NCBI RefSeq assembly: GCF_001885735.1
Contig: NZ_JXKG01000007.1
Location: 1-64,000 of the forward strand
Length of the DNA stretch: 64,000 nucleotides
Reading direction: 5' to 3'
Origin: Enterococcus canintestini
GTDB lineage: Bacteria > Bacillota > Bacilli > Lactobacillales > Enterococcaceae
Part shown: positions 19,361 through 27,719 of the stretch, piece after piece
Layout of the letters: each line of letters opens with the position of its first letter
How positions within the stretch are numbered: the stretch's first letter is position 1
Position numbers and translations under genes: made by a program
Notes under the pieces: model-generated
Seen by the model: the letters and a program-made list of their open reading frames with translations, nothing else
Databases searched by the model: none
Told to the model about the DNA's origin: nothing

Positions 19361-20140
19361 ATGGATATTCAGTTAGGCCAAGAATGGAATTTAAGTCCTA
19401 TTAAAGGCGATACCGGAAAAGCCTATATCGGTTCGCGGGAAAACGATAAAGTTTTTGTGAAACGGAATACGACGCCAATGCTTGCTGCTCTTTCAAAAGA
19501 AGGAATTACTCCTCGTCTAATTTGGACCAAAAGGACAGGAAACGGGGATACGTTTTCTGCACAAGAATGGCTAGAAGGTACGATTTTAACGGCAGAAGAG
19601 ATTGGGAAAAGAAACGATGTGGTGGATGTTTTATATCAGTTGCATCACTCGCAGTCGTTAAAGCGGATGTTACAAAAAATTGGCGGTGAACTTTTAACGC
19701 CTAAAATGATGTTGGAACAATACGAAAGTGCGCTCGCTAACCCAATTGGTGAAAATCGTTTTTTGCAGTTAGTCTTGCATTATTTAAAACATAATATACC
19801 AGAATTTACCGCAGCCGATGCGGTAGTTGTTCATGGCGATGTCAATCACCGTAACTGGCTAGTTTGTCGCAATTATTTATATTTAGTTGATTGGGATTCT
19901 ATTTGTTTTAGTGATCCAGCTGTAGATATTGGTACTTTTTTGGGGCATTATCTACCCAAGTCTTCTTGGAGTCGGTGGTTAATGAGTTATGGCATGATGC
20001 CAAATGGAACCAACTTGGAAAAAGTTTACTGGTATGCGTTAATGTCACTACTACAAGAAGTAAAAAAATATTATGTTCGTGGCGATTTTGAAACGATGAA
20101 TGAAGTGATCATTCAGTTAAAACGAATTTTTAGTGAGTAG
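19361..20140 (+). CDS. ccrZ: Cell-cycle regulator CcrZ (phosphotransferase family, YtmP-like)
   Basis: This 259-residue APH/choline-kinase-fold protein has VVHGDVNHRNWL (catalytic loop) and LVDWDSICFSDPAVDIG (metal-binding Asp). In Streptococcus pneumoniae CcrZ coordinates replication initiation with division, and homologues phosphorylate ribose or deoxyribose-type substrates. It lies between ecsAB and trmB, a gene order conserved in streptococci and enterococci. The ATG at 19361 follows AAGGAGG by 8 nt. The kinase substrate is inferred from family knowledge. Confidence 0.85.
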   Translation: MDIQLGQEWNLSPIKGDTGKAYIGSRENDKVFVKRNTTPMLAALSKEGITPRLIWTKRTGNGDTFSAQEWLEGTILTAEEIGKRNDVVDVLYQLHHSQSLKRMLQKIGGELLTPKMMLEQYESALANPIGENRFLQLVLHYLKHNIPEFTAADAVVVHGDVNHRNWLVCRNYLYLVDWDSICFSDPAVDIGTFLGHYLPKSSWSRWLMSYGMMPNGTNLEKVYWYALMSLLQEVKKYYVRGDFETMNEVIIQLKRIFSE

Positions 20141-20182
20141 GGCGATGTCTTTTGCAAAAGCTTTAGACTTTGCTCTTTTTTT
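20140..20182 (+). terminator. Terminator after ccrZ
   Basis: GGGCGATGTCT (20140-20150) pairs with AGACTTTGCTC (20165-20175) with G-U pairs and one mismatch, followed by a T-run. Read-through to trmB may still occur. Confidence 0.6.
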
Positions 20183-20218
20183 ACGGTTATATTTTTAGGA
20201 AGAAGAAAGGAAGAAATT

Positions 20219-20878
20219 ATGCGGGTAAGAAAAAGAAACGGTGCCGAAGAAATGTTAGTGGCACATCCAGAAATTGTAATTGCTGAACCAACTGCTCATA
20301 AAGGGCGTTGGCATGAAGTTTTTGGCAATAACCAACCGATTCAAATTGAAATTGGAATGGGAAAAGGCCGGTTTATTAGTGGAATGGCAAAACAAAATCC
20401 AACGATTAACTATATCGGGATCGATATGCAAGTCAGTGTAGTTTCCCATGCGCTAGATAAAGCTTTAGCGGCAGAAGTGGATAATTTGAAACTGTTACAT
20501 GTTGATGGTTCAGCATTGACAGAGTACTTTGCTGAAAGTGAAGTCGATCAAATCTATTTGAACTTTTCTGATCCGTGGCCCAAAAAACGCCATATTAAAC
20601 GACGCTTAACTTCTCCAGACTTTTTAGCGGTAGATGAAGCAATCTTGAAGCCAAAAGGTGAAATTCATTTTAAAACAGATAATCAAGGCTTATTTGAATA
20701 TTCTTTAGCTAGTTTTTCTCAATATGGGATGACGTTAAAACAAGTTTGGTTAGATTTACATCACAGTGATTTTTCTGGTAATGTGATGACAGAATATGAA
20801 GAAAAGTTCAGTGGAAAAGGGCAACCAATTTACCGCGTAGAAGCTCAGTTTGCTGATAAAACAAAAAAAGTATCATAA
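20219..20878 (+). CDS. trmB: tRNA (guanine-N7)-methyltransferase TrmB
   Basis: This 219-residue SAM-dependent enzyme makes m7G46 in tRNA. It has [11 protein letters not shown] (SAM loop), GIDMQ, and the TrmB signature [15 protein letters not shown] near residues 120-135. Start ATG lies after AGAAAGGAAG. It is followed by the repeat-rich 617-nt gene-free region. Confidence 0.95.
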   Translation: MRVRKRNGAEEMLVAHPEIVIAEPTAHKGRWHEVFGNNQPIQIEIGMGKGRFISGMAKQNPTINYIGIDMQVSVVSHALDKALAAEVDNLKLLHVDGSALTEYFAESEVDQIYLNFSDPWPKKRHIKRRLTSPDFLAVDEAILKPKGEIHFKTDNQGLFEYSLASFSQYGMTLKQVWLDLHHSDFSGNVMTEYEEKFSGKGQPIYRVEAQFADKTKKVS

Positions 20879-20928
20879 CAGCTGAAATCTTCTAATTTGT
20901 TTTGAAGAAAATTTCAATAAACTCAAAT

Positions 20929-21094
20929 GAGGTTGTGACAAAAGCGACCAGTTTCAAGAAATAAGACGGAATTTTCGAAAATTGTTTTTTAAATTTGGGG
21001 AATTTCGTCTTATTTCCGAAGAAGCTGCTTCTGACATACCGTTTATTCGGAAATAGAGGTTGTGACAAGAATTTTGTCACAACCTCATTTTTTT
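20929..21094 (+). repeat. GAGGTTGTGACAA hairpin element; includes the trmB terminator
   Basis: Nested inverted repeats fill this stretch. GAGGTTGTGACA opens at 20929. ATAAGACGGAATT-like arms pair 20961-20973 with 21001-21013. TATTTCCGAA (21011-21020) pairs with TTCGGAAATA (21046-21055). A perfect 13-bp hairpin, GAGGTTGTGACAA (21056-21068) with TTGTCACAACCTC (21074-21086), ends in a T-run and terminates transcription. The reverse complement of much of this element recurs at 35692-35768. Confidence 0.8.
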
Positions 21095-21149
21095 AGTTTA
21101 AAGAGATTATAACGTTTTGATAATAGATAAGTTTATTTTAACTTATTGC

Positions 21150-21427
21150 TTTGAAGTTACCCGCAACCTTTCGCTTTTCTTTGATCTAGCTTTACGAACT
21201 AACTCGCTGCGACAATAAGCTAAAATTTGAAGAAATCTGAAAAGCAATTTATTAAAATTCTATCTTATTGCTAGCGAGCTGGACGAGTTCGCAAAGCTTT
21301 TCTAGTTGTCTAGCACATGTAGCAACTCTTCGGGAAAAATTCAAAAATTAGTTTCTGGTCAAGTGCACCAGAAAACGAATTTCTGAGATTTTTCCAAAGA
21401 GTTACCCACTACCTTTCGCTTTTCTTG
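21150..21427. repeat. Modular intergenic repeat, copy 2 with extra upstream modules
   Basis: 21224-21427 aligns without gaps to 1341-1544 in layout: an 80-nt conserved module, a 20-nt linker, an 80-nt stem-loop with AACTCTT/AAGAGTT arms (21324-21403) and a tail. The inner stem differs here (TTTCTGGT with ACCAGAAA). A further inverted repeat, CTCGCT...CAATAAG (21203-21219) with CTTATTG...AGCGAG (21264-21278), encloses the first module. A tail-like module with TTTCGCTTTTCTT precedes it near 21156. No gene is seen in 20879-21495. Confidence 0.7.
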
Positions 21428-21495
21428 TTTAAAAAATTTATGGCTTAAAACGAAAATTATAAATTTAGCGTATCTCATTATGAGGAGGAAGGAGA

Positions 21496-22434
21496 ATGGA
21501 TGTTACTTGTTTGTCAGAAAAATTGATCAGATATGGTATGACACATCAGATGGAGGACTTATACATTACCCCGCAAAAAGACCAATGGCAGCTTCAATTT
21601 AGACAAGGAAATAAGCGGATCGTCTTTGATACTCTCAAAAAAGAGCATGCGGAAAAATTAATTGCGCGGTTTAAATACTTAGGCCAAATGGATGTCGGAG
21701 AAAAGCGGAAAGTACAACTTGGGGCCATCACTTATGAAACTGCGGTTGGCAAACAGCGCTTGCGTCTTTCGATTGTGGGCAATTATGAAGGTAAAGAAAG
21801 TTTAGTTTTGCGTTTTTTACAACCTTTAGCAAAATCAGCTCATTTTTATTTTCCAGAACAGTTGGAAATTATCCGTCAGATGACAAATAGACGGCGTTTG
21901 TATTTATTTAGTGGTCCGACTGGTTCTGGTAAAACCACGTTAATGTATCGCTTGGCAAAACATAGCGTAGGACAAGTGATTACAATTGAAGATCCGGTTG
22001 AAATTGAAGAGGATACTTTTTTACAGCTACAAACCAATACTGTAATTGGTCAAACCTATGATACTTTGATTCAACTGGCGTTACGTCATCGACCGGACTG
22101 TCTTATTATTGGTGAAATCAGAGATTCCTTAACTGCAAAAGCCGCAATTCGTGCAGCATTAACCGGTCACAAAGTTTTTGCTACCGTCCATGCGGCCAAT
22201 TTAGCCCAAACGAAAAGTCGCCTACGTGATTTATTGCCTAGTGAAAATGAATTGGACTATTGTCTAGGGGGAATTATCTACCAGCGCTTATTAACCGATA
22301 TTAATCAAAAGACAGCCGGATTACTCGCTTATCAATTTGAAAAAGAAGTTCCTTTATCCAATTGGCAGCAAAATTTGAGGCAATTAGTTGAAGAAGGGCG
22401 AATTCATGAAGAAATTTTGCAACAAGAGCAATGA
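21496..22434 (+). CDS. comGA: Competence/type IV pilus-like ATPase ComGA
   Basis: This 312-residue PilB/GspE-type ATPase drives assembly of the competence pilus used for DNA uptake. Walker A is GPTGSGKTT near residue 140. An Asp/His-box region follows, and the Walker B-like stretch LIIGEIRD precedes AALTGHKVFATVHA. It opens a seven-gene comG operon. Start ATG follows AGGAGGAAGGAG. A short AACGAAAA stretch near 21448 is weakly like the streptococcal com-box, so ComX control is only a guess. Confidence 0.93.
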   Translation: MDVTCLSEKLIRYGMTHQMEDLYITPQKDQWQLQFRQGNKRIVFDTLKKEHAEKLIARFKYLGQMDVGEKRKVQLGAITYETAVGKQRLRLSIVGNYEGKESLVLRFLQPLAKSAHFYFPEQLEIIRQMTNRRRLYLFSGPTGSGKTTLMYRLAKHSVGQVITIEDPVEIEEDTFLQLQTNTVIGQTYDTLIQLALRHRPDCLIIGEIRDSLTAKAAIRAALTGHKVFATVHAANLAQTKSRLRDLLPSENELDYCLGGIIYQRLLTDINQKTAGLLAYQFEKEVPLSNWQQNLRQLVEEGRIHEEILQQEQ

Positions 22435-23419
22435 TAAACAACGTTTAGTCAAAACATTGGCAGATTTATTATTAAGTGGCTTTACCTTACTGCAAGCAAT
22501 TGAAGTGCTCCAACGTAGTCATGAATTTGATGAGTTGAAACTGGCGGCATTTCGTAAAGCACTGGCTGCAGGGACAGCATTAAGTGAAGTTTTTGTGACA
22601 ATTGATTTTACAGCCGCTGAGATTGCACAAGTTCAATTAGCTGCAGAGCAAGGTTTATTAGCAGAAACATTGCGTCAAATTGCTGAACAACTGGAGTTAG
22701 TCACTAAACAAAAAAGAGCTTTGCAGCAAGTTTTAAGTTATCCCTTGTTACTACTGCTTTTTGTAAGTGGTGTCATGGGCAGTTTGCATCACTTTTTGCT
22801 GCCGCAGTTATTAGCTTCAGATATGTTACCTAAAAACCATTGGGGGCTTTTATTCCTACGCTATAGTCCTTATGTATTCCTTATTTTTGTGATTGGAATT
22901 TTAGGAACGTCTATTTTGTTAAAATGCTATTTCAATAAAATATCTGCTTTGAAACAAGCTACATTTTTTAGTCATTTACCATTAGTTAATCATTTTTATC
23001 GCTTATTCATCGGTAGTTATTTTGCACTAGAGTGGGGCAAACTCTTTTGTCAGGGACTAGAAATCAACCAAATTATTCAGGTAATGCAAAAGACTGCTCC
23101 GAATTCTTTATTGTGCCAGATTGCTTGTGAACTGGATGGTGCATTGCAACAAGGAGAACCGCTTAGCAAAAAGCTACAAACCTATCCGTTTTTGCCACCA
23201 GAATTTAGTCTGATTGTATTTCAAGGCCAAGCAACAGGAAAAATGGGAACGGAGTTGATTTTATACAGTAAATTATGTAGTCAAAAATTGAATTACAAAG
23301 TGGAAAGAGGCATTAGTCTGATTCAGCCAGTAGTTTTTGTCGTTATTGCGATTTTGATTATTAGTGTTTATGGCGCCTTATTTTTGCCGTTGTATGAAAA
23401 TATACAGCTGAATAACTGA
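22406..23419 (+). CDS. comGB: Competence pilus membrane protein ComGB
   Basis: This is a 337-residue GspF/PilC-type polytopic protein with two repeated helical domains and three main membrane segments (about residues 105-130, 155-180 and 305-330). It forms the inner-membrane platform for ComGA and the pilins. The ATG at 22406 lies inside the end of comGA (29-nt overlap). The TTG at 22388 is rejected because it has no site. Confidence 0.9.
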   Translation: MKKFCNKSNDKQRLVKTLADLLLSGFTLLQAIEVLQRSHEFDELKLAAFRKALAAGTALSEVFVTIDFTAAEIAQVQLAAEQGLLAETLRQIAEQLELVTKQKRALQQVLSYPLLLLLFVSGVMGSLHHFLLPQLLASDMLPKNHWGLLFLRYSPYVFLIFVIGILGTSILLKCYFNKISALKQATFFSHLPLVNHFYRLFIGSYFALEWGKLFCQGLEINQIIQVMQKTAPNSLLCQIACELDGALQQGEPLSKKLQTYPFLPPEFSLIVFQGQATGKMGTELILYSKLCSQKLNYKVERGISLIQPVVFVVIAILIISVYGALFLPLYENIQLNN

Positions 23420-23434
23420 AAGGGGAGTAAGCTC

Positions 23435-23752
23435 GTGTGGTTTAATATCAATAAAATCAAAAAAATAAAGGAAAAAAAGAACTATTCTGCGTTCACGATT
23501 ATCGAAATGCTAGTCGTGTTATTTATTATTAGTATCTTGTTATTACTGTTTGTACCTAATCTCTCAAAACAAAAAGATCAAGCTGAAAAAGGTGGCGAGA
23601 CTGCGGTTGTGAAGACTGTCGAAACACAAATTGAACTATTCAAATTAAATAATCCCAGTGGTGTAGCCAATGAAGAAAGTATGGTACCAGAATATGTTAC
23701 AAGTGAACAATGGGCAATCTATGAAAAATATAATCAAAATTCAACCGAGTAA
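23435..23752 (+). CDS. comGC: Major competence pseudopilin ComGC
   Basis: This is a 105-residue prepilin, the main pilus subunit. The class 3 signal is basic, then A-FTIIEMLVVLFIISIL, with predicted cleavage before Phe and the conserved Glu at mature position 5. The start is GTG at 23435 after AAAGGGGAG. Its last 32 nt overlap comGD. Confidence 0.9.
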   Translation: MWFNINKIKKIKEKKNYSAFTIIEMLVVLFIISILLLLFVPNLSKQKDQAEKGGETAVVKTVETQIELFKLNNPSGVANEESMVPEYVTSEQWAIYEKYNQNSTE

Positions 23753-24179
23753 TCGTCAAAATGCTGGTTTTACCATTGTAGAATCTTTAATAACTTTGTT
23801 TGTGATTTCTATTTTTCTTTTCATACCAACATTAACGTTACAGCCATTAATCGCAAAAACGAAAGTCGAATTATTTTTAGCACAATTTGAACAAAATTTT
23901 TTGTTGTTACAACAAACCGCAATTACCCAACAAATTGAGACAACATTGAGATTTGATCAAGAAAAAAGAGTATTGCAGTATGAAATTTTAGAACAAGAAA
24001 GCTATCCTGATTTACCGCTACCAGAGGAGTTAAGTTGCAAGATGCCACAAACTATTGTGATAAAGGCGGATAGTGGTAATTATTCGGGGATGGAATCTGT
24101 CATTTTTCAATGGGAAAAGACAAAAATTATGTATCAATTTCAATTAGGAAGTGGTCGCTTTGTCAAAACAATTACCTAA
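23721..24179 (+). CDS. comGD: Minor pseudopilin ComGD
   Basis: This 152-residue prepilin-like protein has the motif NAGFTIVESLITLFVISIF (cleavage after Gly, Glu at +5). The ATG at 23721 is chosen because it gives a short leader. An upstream ATG at 23670 lies deep in comGC and would add 17 odd residues. No strong ribosome-binding site is seen, so translation is probably coupled to comGC. Confidence 0.83.
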   Translation: MKNIIKIQPSNRQNAGFTIVESLITLFVISIFLFIPTLTLQPLIAKTKVELFLAQFEQNFLLLQQTAITQQIETTLRFDQEKRVLQYEILEQESYPDLPLPEELSCKMPQTIVIKADSGNYSGMESVIFQWEKTKIMYQFQLGSGRFVKTIT

Positions 24180-24471
24180 AGGCTTTATTTTGTTAGAGGC
24201 TTTGGTGTCGTTGAGCATTTTAACCGGCTGTGCTTTAATTTTAATTCACCAGCAACAACAACTATTAATGAGAAGTGAAAACGCCAAAGCACAGTTATTG
24301 CAAAGCCGGATTATGTATGAAGAAGCACGGATCATCTTGCGACATGACGGGGTAAATTTCCATACTGTAAGTTATGAAAAGCAAGATTACGTTATTCATT
24401 ATAATCCACGAACCTACTATTTTTATTGTCAAAGAGATAATCATCTCATGGAGGTTAAACTTGAAAATTAA
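24160..24471 (+). CDS. comGE: Minor pseudopilin ComGE
   Basis: This protein of about 103 residues has the prepilin motif PKGFILLEALVSLSIL. The TTG at 24160 is preferred because AGGAAG lies 9 nt upstream. A GTG at 24151 is an alternative that adds three residues. It overlaps comGD by 20 nt and comGF by 11 nt. The assignment rests on the pilin motif and operon position. Confidence 0.78.
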   Translation: MSKQLPKGFILLEALVSLSILTGCALILIHQQQQLLMRSENAKAQLLQSRIMYEEARIILRHDGVNFHTVSYEKQDYVIHYNPRTYYFYCQRDNHLMEVKLEN

Positions 24472-24880
24472 TGGGTTTACACTTTTAGAATGTTTAGTGG
24501 CGCTCTTCATTTTTAATTTGTGTTTGTTGTTAATTAGCAGCCTTTTTTTACGGACGATACATTTAAAAGAAATTGTTACCAAAAGACAAGAGCAGGAGTT
24601 TGCGACTTTTATGCTCCAATTAGAAAATGAATTGCAAGATACAACGTTACTTTCTTGCACTCCAGCAGTTTTAAAGTGCAAAACTACTGAAGGTAAGACA
24701 ATTTCAATTGAAAAAGGAGATAATATGATTCGTAAAAGAGTAGATAAAGAAGGACATCAGCCGCTTTTAATGGACGTTTATCATCTCCGCTTTTCTAAAA
24801 ACTTGATGACCAAAACCGTTACTTTACAAGTCTTTTTTCAATCAGGAGATGTTTGTTATGGAAAATGGGTGGAAAACTGA
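24461..24880 (+). CDS. comGF: Minor pseudopilin ComGF
   Basis: This 139-residue protein opens with KINGFTLLECLVALFIFNL, a prepilin motif. The start is a TTG at 24461 preceded by GGAGG at 24450-24454 with 6-nt spacing. Longer in-frame extensions upstream lie inside comGE and would bury the pilin motif. The body contains two Cys residues (SCTPAVLKC). Overlaps with comGE and comGG show tight coupling. Confidence 0.82.
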   Translation: MKINGFTLLECLVALFIFNLCLLLISSLFLRTIHLKEIVTKRQEQEFATFMLQLENELQDTTLLSCTPAVLKCKTTEGKTISIEKGDNMIRKRVDKEGHQPLLMDVYHLRFSKNLMTKTVTLQVFFQSGDVCYGKWVEN

Positions 24881-25241
24881 GCATAAGGCCGGTATTTTAT
24901 TATCAACACTACTCTTAGTTGCCCTAATTAGCTTACTAAGTTACAGTGTCTTAACGCACCATTTCATAACGGCGACTGCCGCGATTAAAACAGAGCGCTT
25001 ATATCGGGCTAAAACAATGAGAGAGTTATTTTTAGTTTACTACTTCACATTATCAGATGAAAAACAACAAAAAGGGACAGTGGAGTTCTCAAATGGGTCT
25101 TGTCAATTTGAAAAAGAACAAAAAGACTTAAAATTATTGATTGAACTAGAGAAACAAAATTTTCATTTTACCGTCAGTGAAACAGAATTAACTAAGCTAT
25201 CCCAACGATTTAAAGATAACAAAAAATCTGTTTCTTATTAA
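24858..25241 (+). CDS. comGG: ComGG-like competence protein
   Basis: This 127-residue protein has an N-terminal hydrophobic segment (GILLSTLLLVALISLLSYSVL) but a less typical prepilin motif (HKAGILLS), as is usual for ComGG. The ATG at 24858 follows AGGAG by 9 nt. The in-frame ATG at 24849 abuts that site. It is the last pilus gene and is followed by a terminator. Confidence 0.75.
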   Translation: MENGWKTEHKAGILLSTLLLVALISLLSYSVLTHHFITATAAIKTERLYRAKTMRELFLVYYFTLSDEKQQKGTVEFSNGSCQFEKEQKDLKLLIELEKQNFHFTVSETELTKLSQRFKDNKKSVSY

Positions 25242-25254
25242 GAATATAACAGTT

Positions 25255-25294
25255 GCTGAGAAAACCTTACCATTTGTGTTTCTCAGCTTTTTGG
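25255..25294 (+). terminator. Terminator of the comG operon
   Basis: GCTGAGAAA (25255-25263) pairs perfectly with TTTCTCAGC (25279-25287), followed by a T-run. Confidence 0.8.
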
Positions 25295-25428
25295 TATCCT
25301 TATCAAAAAAGGTCTATGTTCGTTGTTTCACAAACAAAAATGTGAATTTTTGATTGATAAATTTTAGGGAATCGGCTATCATTAAACAGGTATAAAAGGT
25401 GTTATAATCTCCAGAAAGAAGGTGTCTT

Positions 25429-26430
25429 ATGTTTCCTGATCAATTTGAAGAAGCTTTTTCATTGAATCTTGAAGCCATCCAATTGCTGCAAAATGCTTTG
25501 GGGTCCTCATTTCTGGATGCATACATCGAGAATGTGGAAAACCAATTGGACGGATTTAGTGTACGAGTACTAGATGGCGTGCCAGATGACAAAACAGTTG
25601 CTAAAATCGACACACTGTACACAAAACTAAAGGAAATCTCTTTATCAGGTGAAGATTTACGGAAATTATCCCAATTACTTTTACTAAAGGGCAGTAAAAC
25701 AGAACAATTACAAGCTAATCATCAATTAACACCAGATGGGCTCGGATTTTTATTTGTCTATTTACTAGAACAGTTTTATCCCGATAAAAAACAAGCAGTG
25801 ACTATTTTTGATCCTGCGGTGGGAATGGGCAATCTATTATTGACAGCGCTATTAAATCTGCAAGCTGCTGGCTATCAGGCAAAAGGAGTCGGTGTGGATA
25901 TTGATGATACATTACTTGCAGTTGCCGCAGCTGATACCGAGTGGACCAAAGGCGATTTACAACTTTTCCACCAAGACAGTTTACAAGATTTATTATTAGA
26001 TCCAACTGATGTAGCTATTTCTGATTTACCAATTGGCTATTATCCTAATGATCAAAAAGCACAAGAATTTATTACCGGTGTAAAAGACGGCCATTCTTAT
26101 GCGCATCACTTATTAATGGAACAAGCAATGAATTACGTTAAAGAAGCAGGCTATGGCTTGTTCTTAGTACCAAGTAATCTATTAGAATCTGAACAATCAG
26201 CTTATTTTAAAAAGTGGATGGCAGAAAAAGTCTTTTTACAAGGGCTAATTCAATTGCCAGATCAACTTTTCCAATCCGAACAATCCCGTAAAAGTATTTT
26301 GATTGTCCAAAATCGTGGAGAGTCTGCTATTCAAAAAGAGGTCTTTTTAGCGAAACTTGCTTCACTAACTGATGAAAAAGTAATCGCTAAATTCTTTAAA
26401 CAATTTGAAGACTGGAAATCAGCCAATTAA
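25429..26430 (+). CDS. Class I SAM-dependent methyltransferase (YtxK/ComYH-like)
   Basis: This 333-residue protein resembles N6-adenine methyltransferases. The SAM motif is DPAVGMGNLL, an acidic GVDIDD follows, and the catalytic-site position reads SDLPIGYYP in place of NPPY/F. It sits between comG and ackA, the conserved place for this family in Lactobacillales. Its substrate is unknown, and no restriction enzyme accompanies it. Start ATG follows GAAGGTG. A TATAAT box at about 25403 suggests its own promoter. Confidence 0.85.
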   Translation: MFPDQFEEAFSLNLEAIQLLQNALGSSFLDAYIENVENQLDGFSVRVLDGVPDDKTVAKIDTLYTKLKEISLSGEDLRKLSQLLLLKGSKTEQLQANHQLTPDGLGFLFVYLLEQFYPDKKQAVTIFDPAVGMGNLLLTALLNLQAAGYQAKGVGVDIDDTLLAVAAADTEWTKGDLQLFHQDSLQDLLLDPTDVAISDLPIGYYPNDQKAQEFITGVKDGHSYAHHLLMEQAMNYVKEAGYGLFLVPSNLLESEQSAYFKKWMAEKVFLQGLIQLPDQLFQSEQSRKSILIVQNRGESAIQKEVFLAKLASLTDEKVIAKFFKQFEDWKSAN

Positions 26431-26450
26431 TTATTTAAAAGGAGAGTAAC

Positions 26451-27632
26451 ATGTCTAAAACAATCGCAATCAATGCAGGAAGTTCAAGTTTAAAATGGCA
26501 ATTGTACCAAATGCCAGAAGAAAGTGTTGTCGCTAAAGGAATCGTCGAAAGAATTGGTCTAAAAGATTCTATTTTCACGATTAAATACGGCGAAGGCCAA
26601 AAATATAATGAAGTTGTCGATATTAACGACCATGAAGTCGCAGTTAAAATGCTATTAGACAAATTAATTGAATTAGAAATCTTAGCAAACTACGATGAAA
26701 TCACAGGCGTTGGTCATCGTGTTGTACATGGTGGTGAAACGTACAAAGATTCTGTTGTAATTGATGATGAAGTCATGAATAATATTGAAGCATTAGCTGA
26801 ATTTGCACCACTGCATAACCCTGCCAATTTAATGGGCATTAAAGCATTCAAAAAAATCTTACCTGATATTATCAGTGTGGCAGTTTTTGATACTTCATTC
26901 CACGCAACAATGCCTAAACATAACTATTTGTACAGCTTACCAATGGAATACTATACTGACTTTAAAGTACGTAAATACGGTTTCCATGGCACAAGTCATC
27001 GCTATGTTTCCCAACGTGCGGCTGAAATGTTAGGAAAACCAATTGAAGAATTAAAAATCATCACTTGCCATTTAGGTAATGGTGCTTCTATTACAGCTGT
27101 TGATGGCGGAAAATCAGTGGATACTTCAATGGGCTTCACACCACTTGCTGGGGTGACAATGGGAACACGTTCTGGTGATATTGATCCTGCTGTTTTACCA
27201 TACTTAATGGACAAATTAAACATTAACATTGAAGCGATGGTTGATATTTTAAATAAAAAATCTGGTTTACTTGGTTTAACTGGCCTTTCAAGTGACATGC
27301 GCGACCTTGAAGCAAACTACGACAAAGAAGAAGTAAAAGTTGCGTATGATGTATTCACTGACCGTATCCGTAAATACATTGGTGGTTACGTAACCACAAT
27401 GAATGGCGTTGACGCAATCGTCTTCACAGCTGGTATCGGCGAAAACGATGCTCACGTTCGTAATGAAGTCATCAAAGGCATGACTTGGTTTGGTTGCGAA
27501 ATTGATCCAGAGAAAAATAAAGTACGTGGTGAAGAATTAGAAATTTCAACACCAGAATCAAAAGTCAAAGTGTTATTAATTCCAACTGATGAAGAATTAA
27601 TGATTGCCCGCGACGTTGAACGTTTACGTTAA
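26451..27632 (+). CDS. ackA: Acetate kinase
   Basis: This 393-residue enzyme interconverts acetyl phosphate plus ADP with acetate plus ATP in mixed-acid metabolism. It has the phosphate motifs [12 protein letters not shown] near the start, [15 protein letters not shown] and FTAGIGEND. The length is standard. It follows the methyltransferase gene by 20 nt and has AAGGAGAG upstream. A hairpin terminator follows. Confidence 0.97.
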   Translation: MSKTIAINAGSSSLKWQLYQMPEESVVAKGIVERIGLKDSIFTIKYGEGQKYNEVVDINDHEVAVKMLLDKLIELEILANYDEITGVGHRVVHGGETYKDSVVIDDEVMNNIEALAEFAPLHNPANLMGIKAFKKILPDIISVAVFDTSFHATMPKHNYLYSLPMEYYTDFKVRKYGFHGTSHRYVSQRAAEMLGKPIEELKIITCHLGNGASITAVDGGKSVDTSMGFTPLAGVTMGTRSGDIDPAVLPYLMDKLNINIEAMVDILNKKSGLLGLTGLSSDMRDLEANYDKEEVKVAYDVFTDRIRKYIGGYVTTMNGVDAIVFTAGIGENDAHVRNEVIKGMTWFGCEIDPEKNKVRGEELEISTPESKVKVLLIPTDEELMIARDVERLR

Positions 27633-27657
27633 TTTAAAGAATAGCGAGTCATTTGCA

Positions 27658-27696
27658 AACATCCTATGCTCCTAATAGTGTAGGATGTTTTTTTAT
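27658..27696 (+). terminator. Terminator of ackA
   Basis: AACATCCTA (27658-27666) pairs with TAGGATGTT (27681-27689), followed by a T-run. Confidence 0.85.
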
Positions 27697-27719
27697 TATT
27701 TTTTACGATTGGAGTGTAT

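Noticed and set aside
21448-21456. ComX-type com-box before comGA
   Set aside because: AACGAAAA matches the streptococcal TACGAATA at only six positions and lacks a clear context. It is mentioned only as a weak possibility.
20879-21495. Insertion sequence or prophage remnant in the 617-nt gap
   Set aside because: No transposase or integrase frame is present. The content is explained by hairpin and modular repeats.
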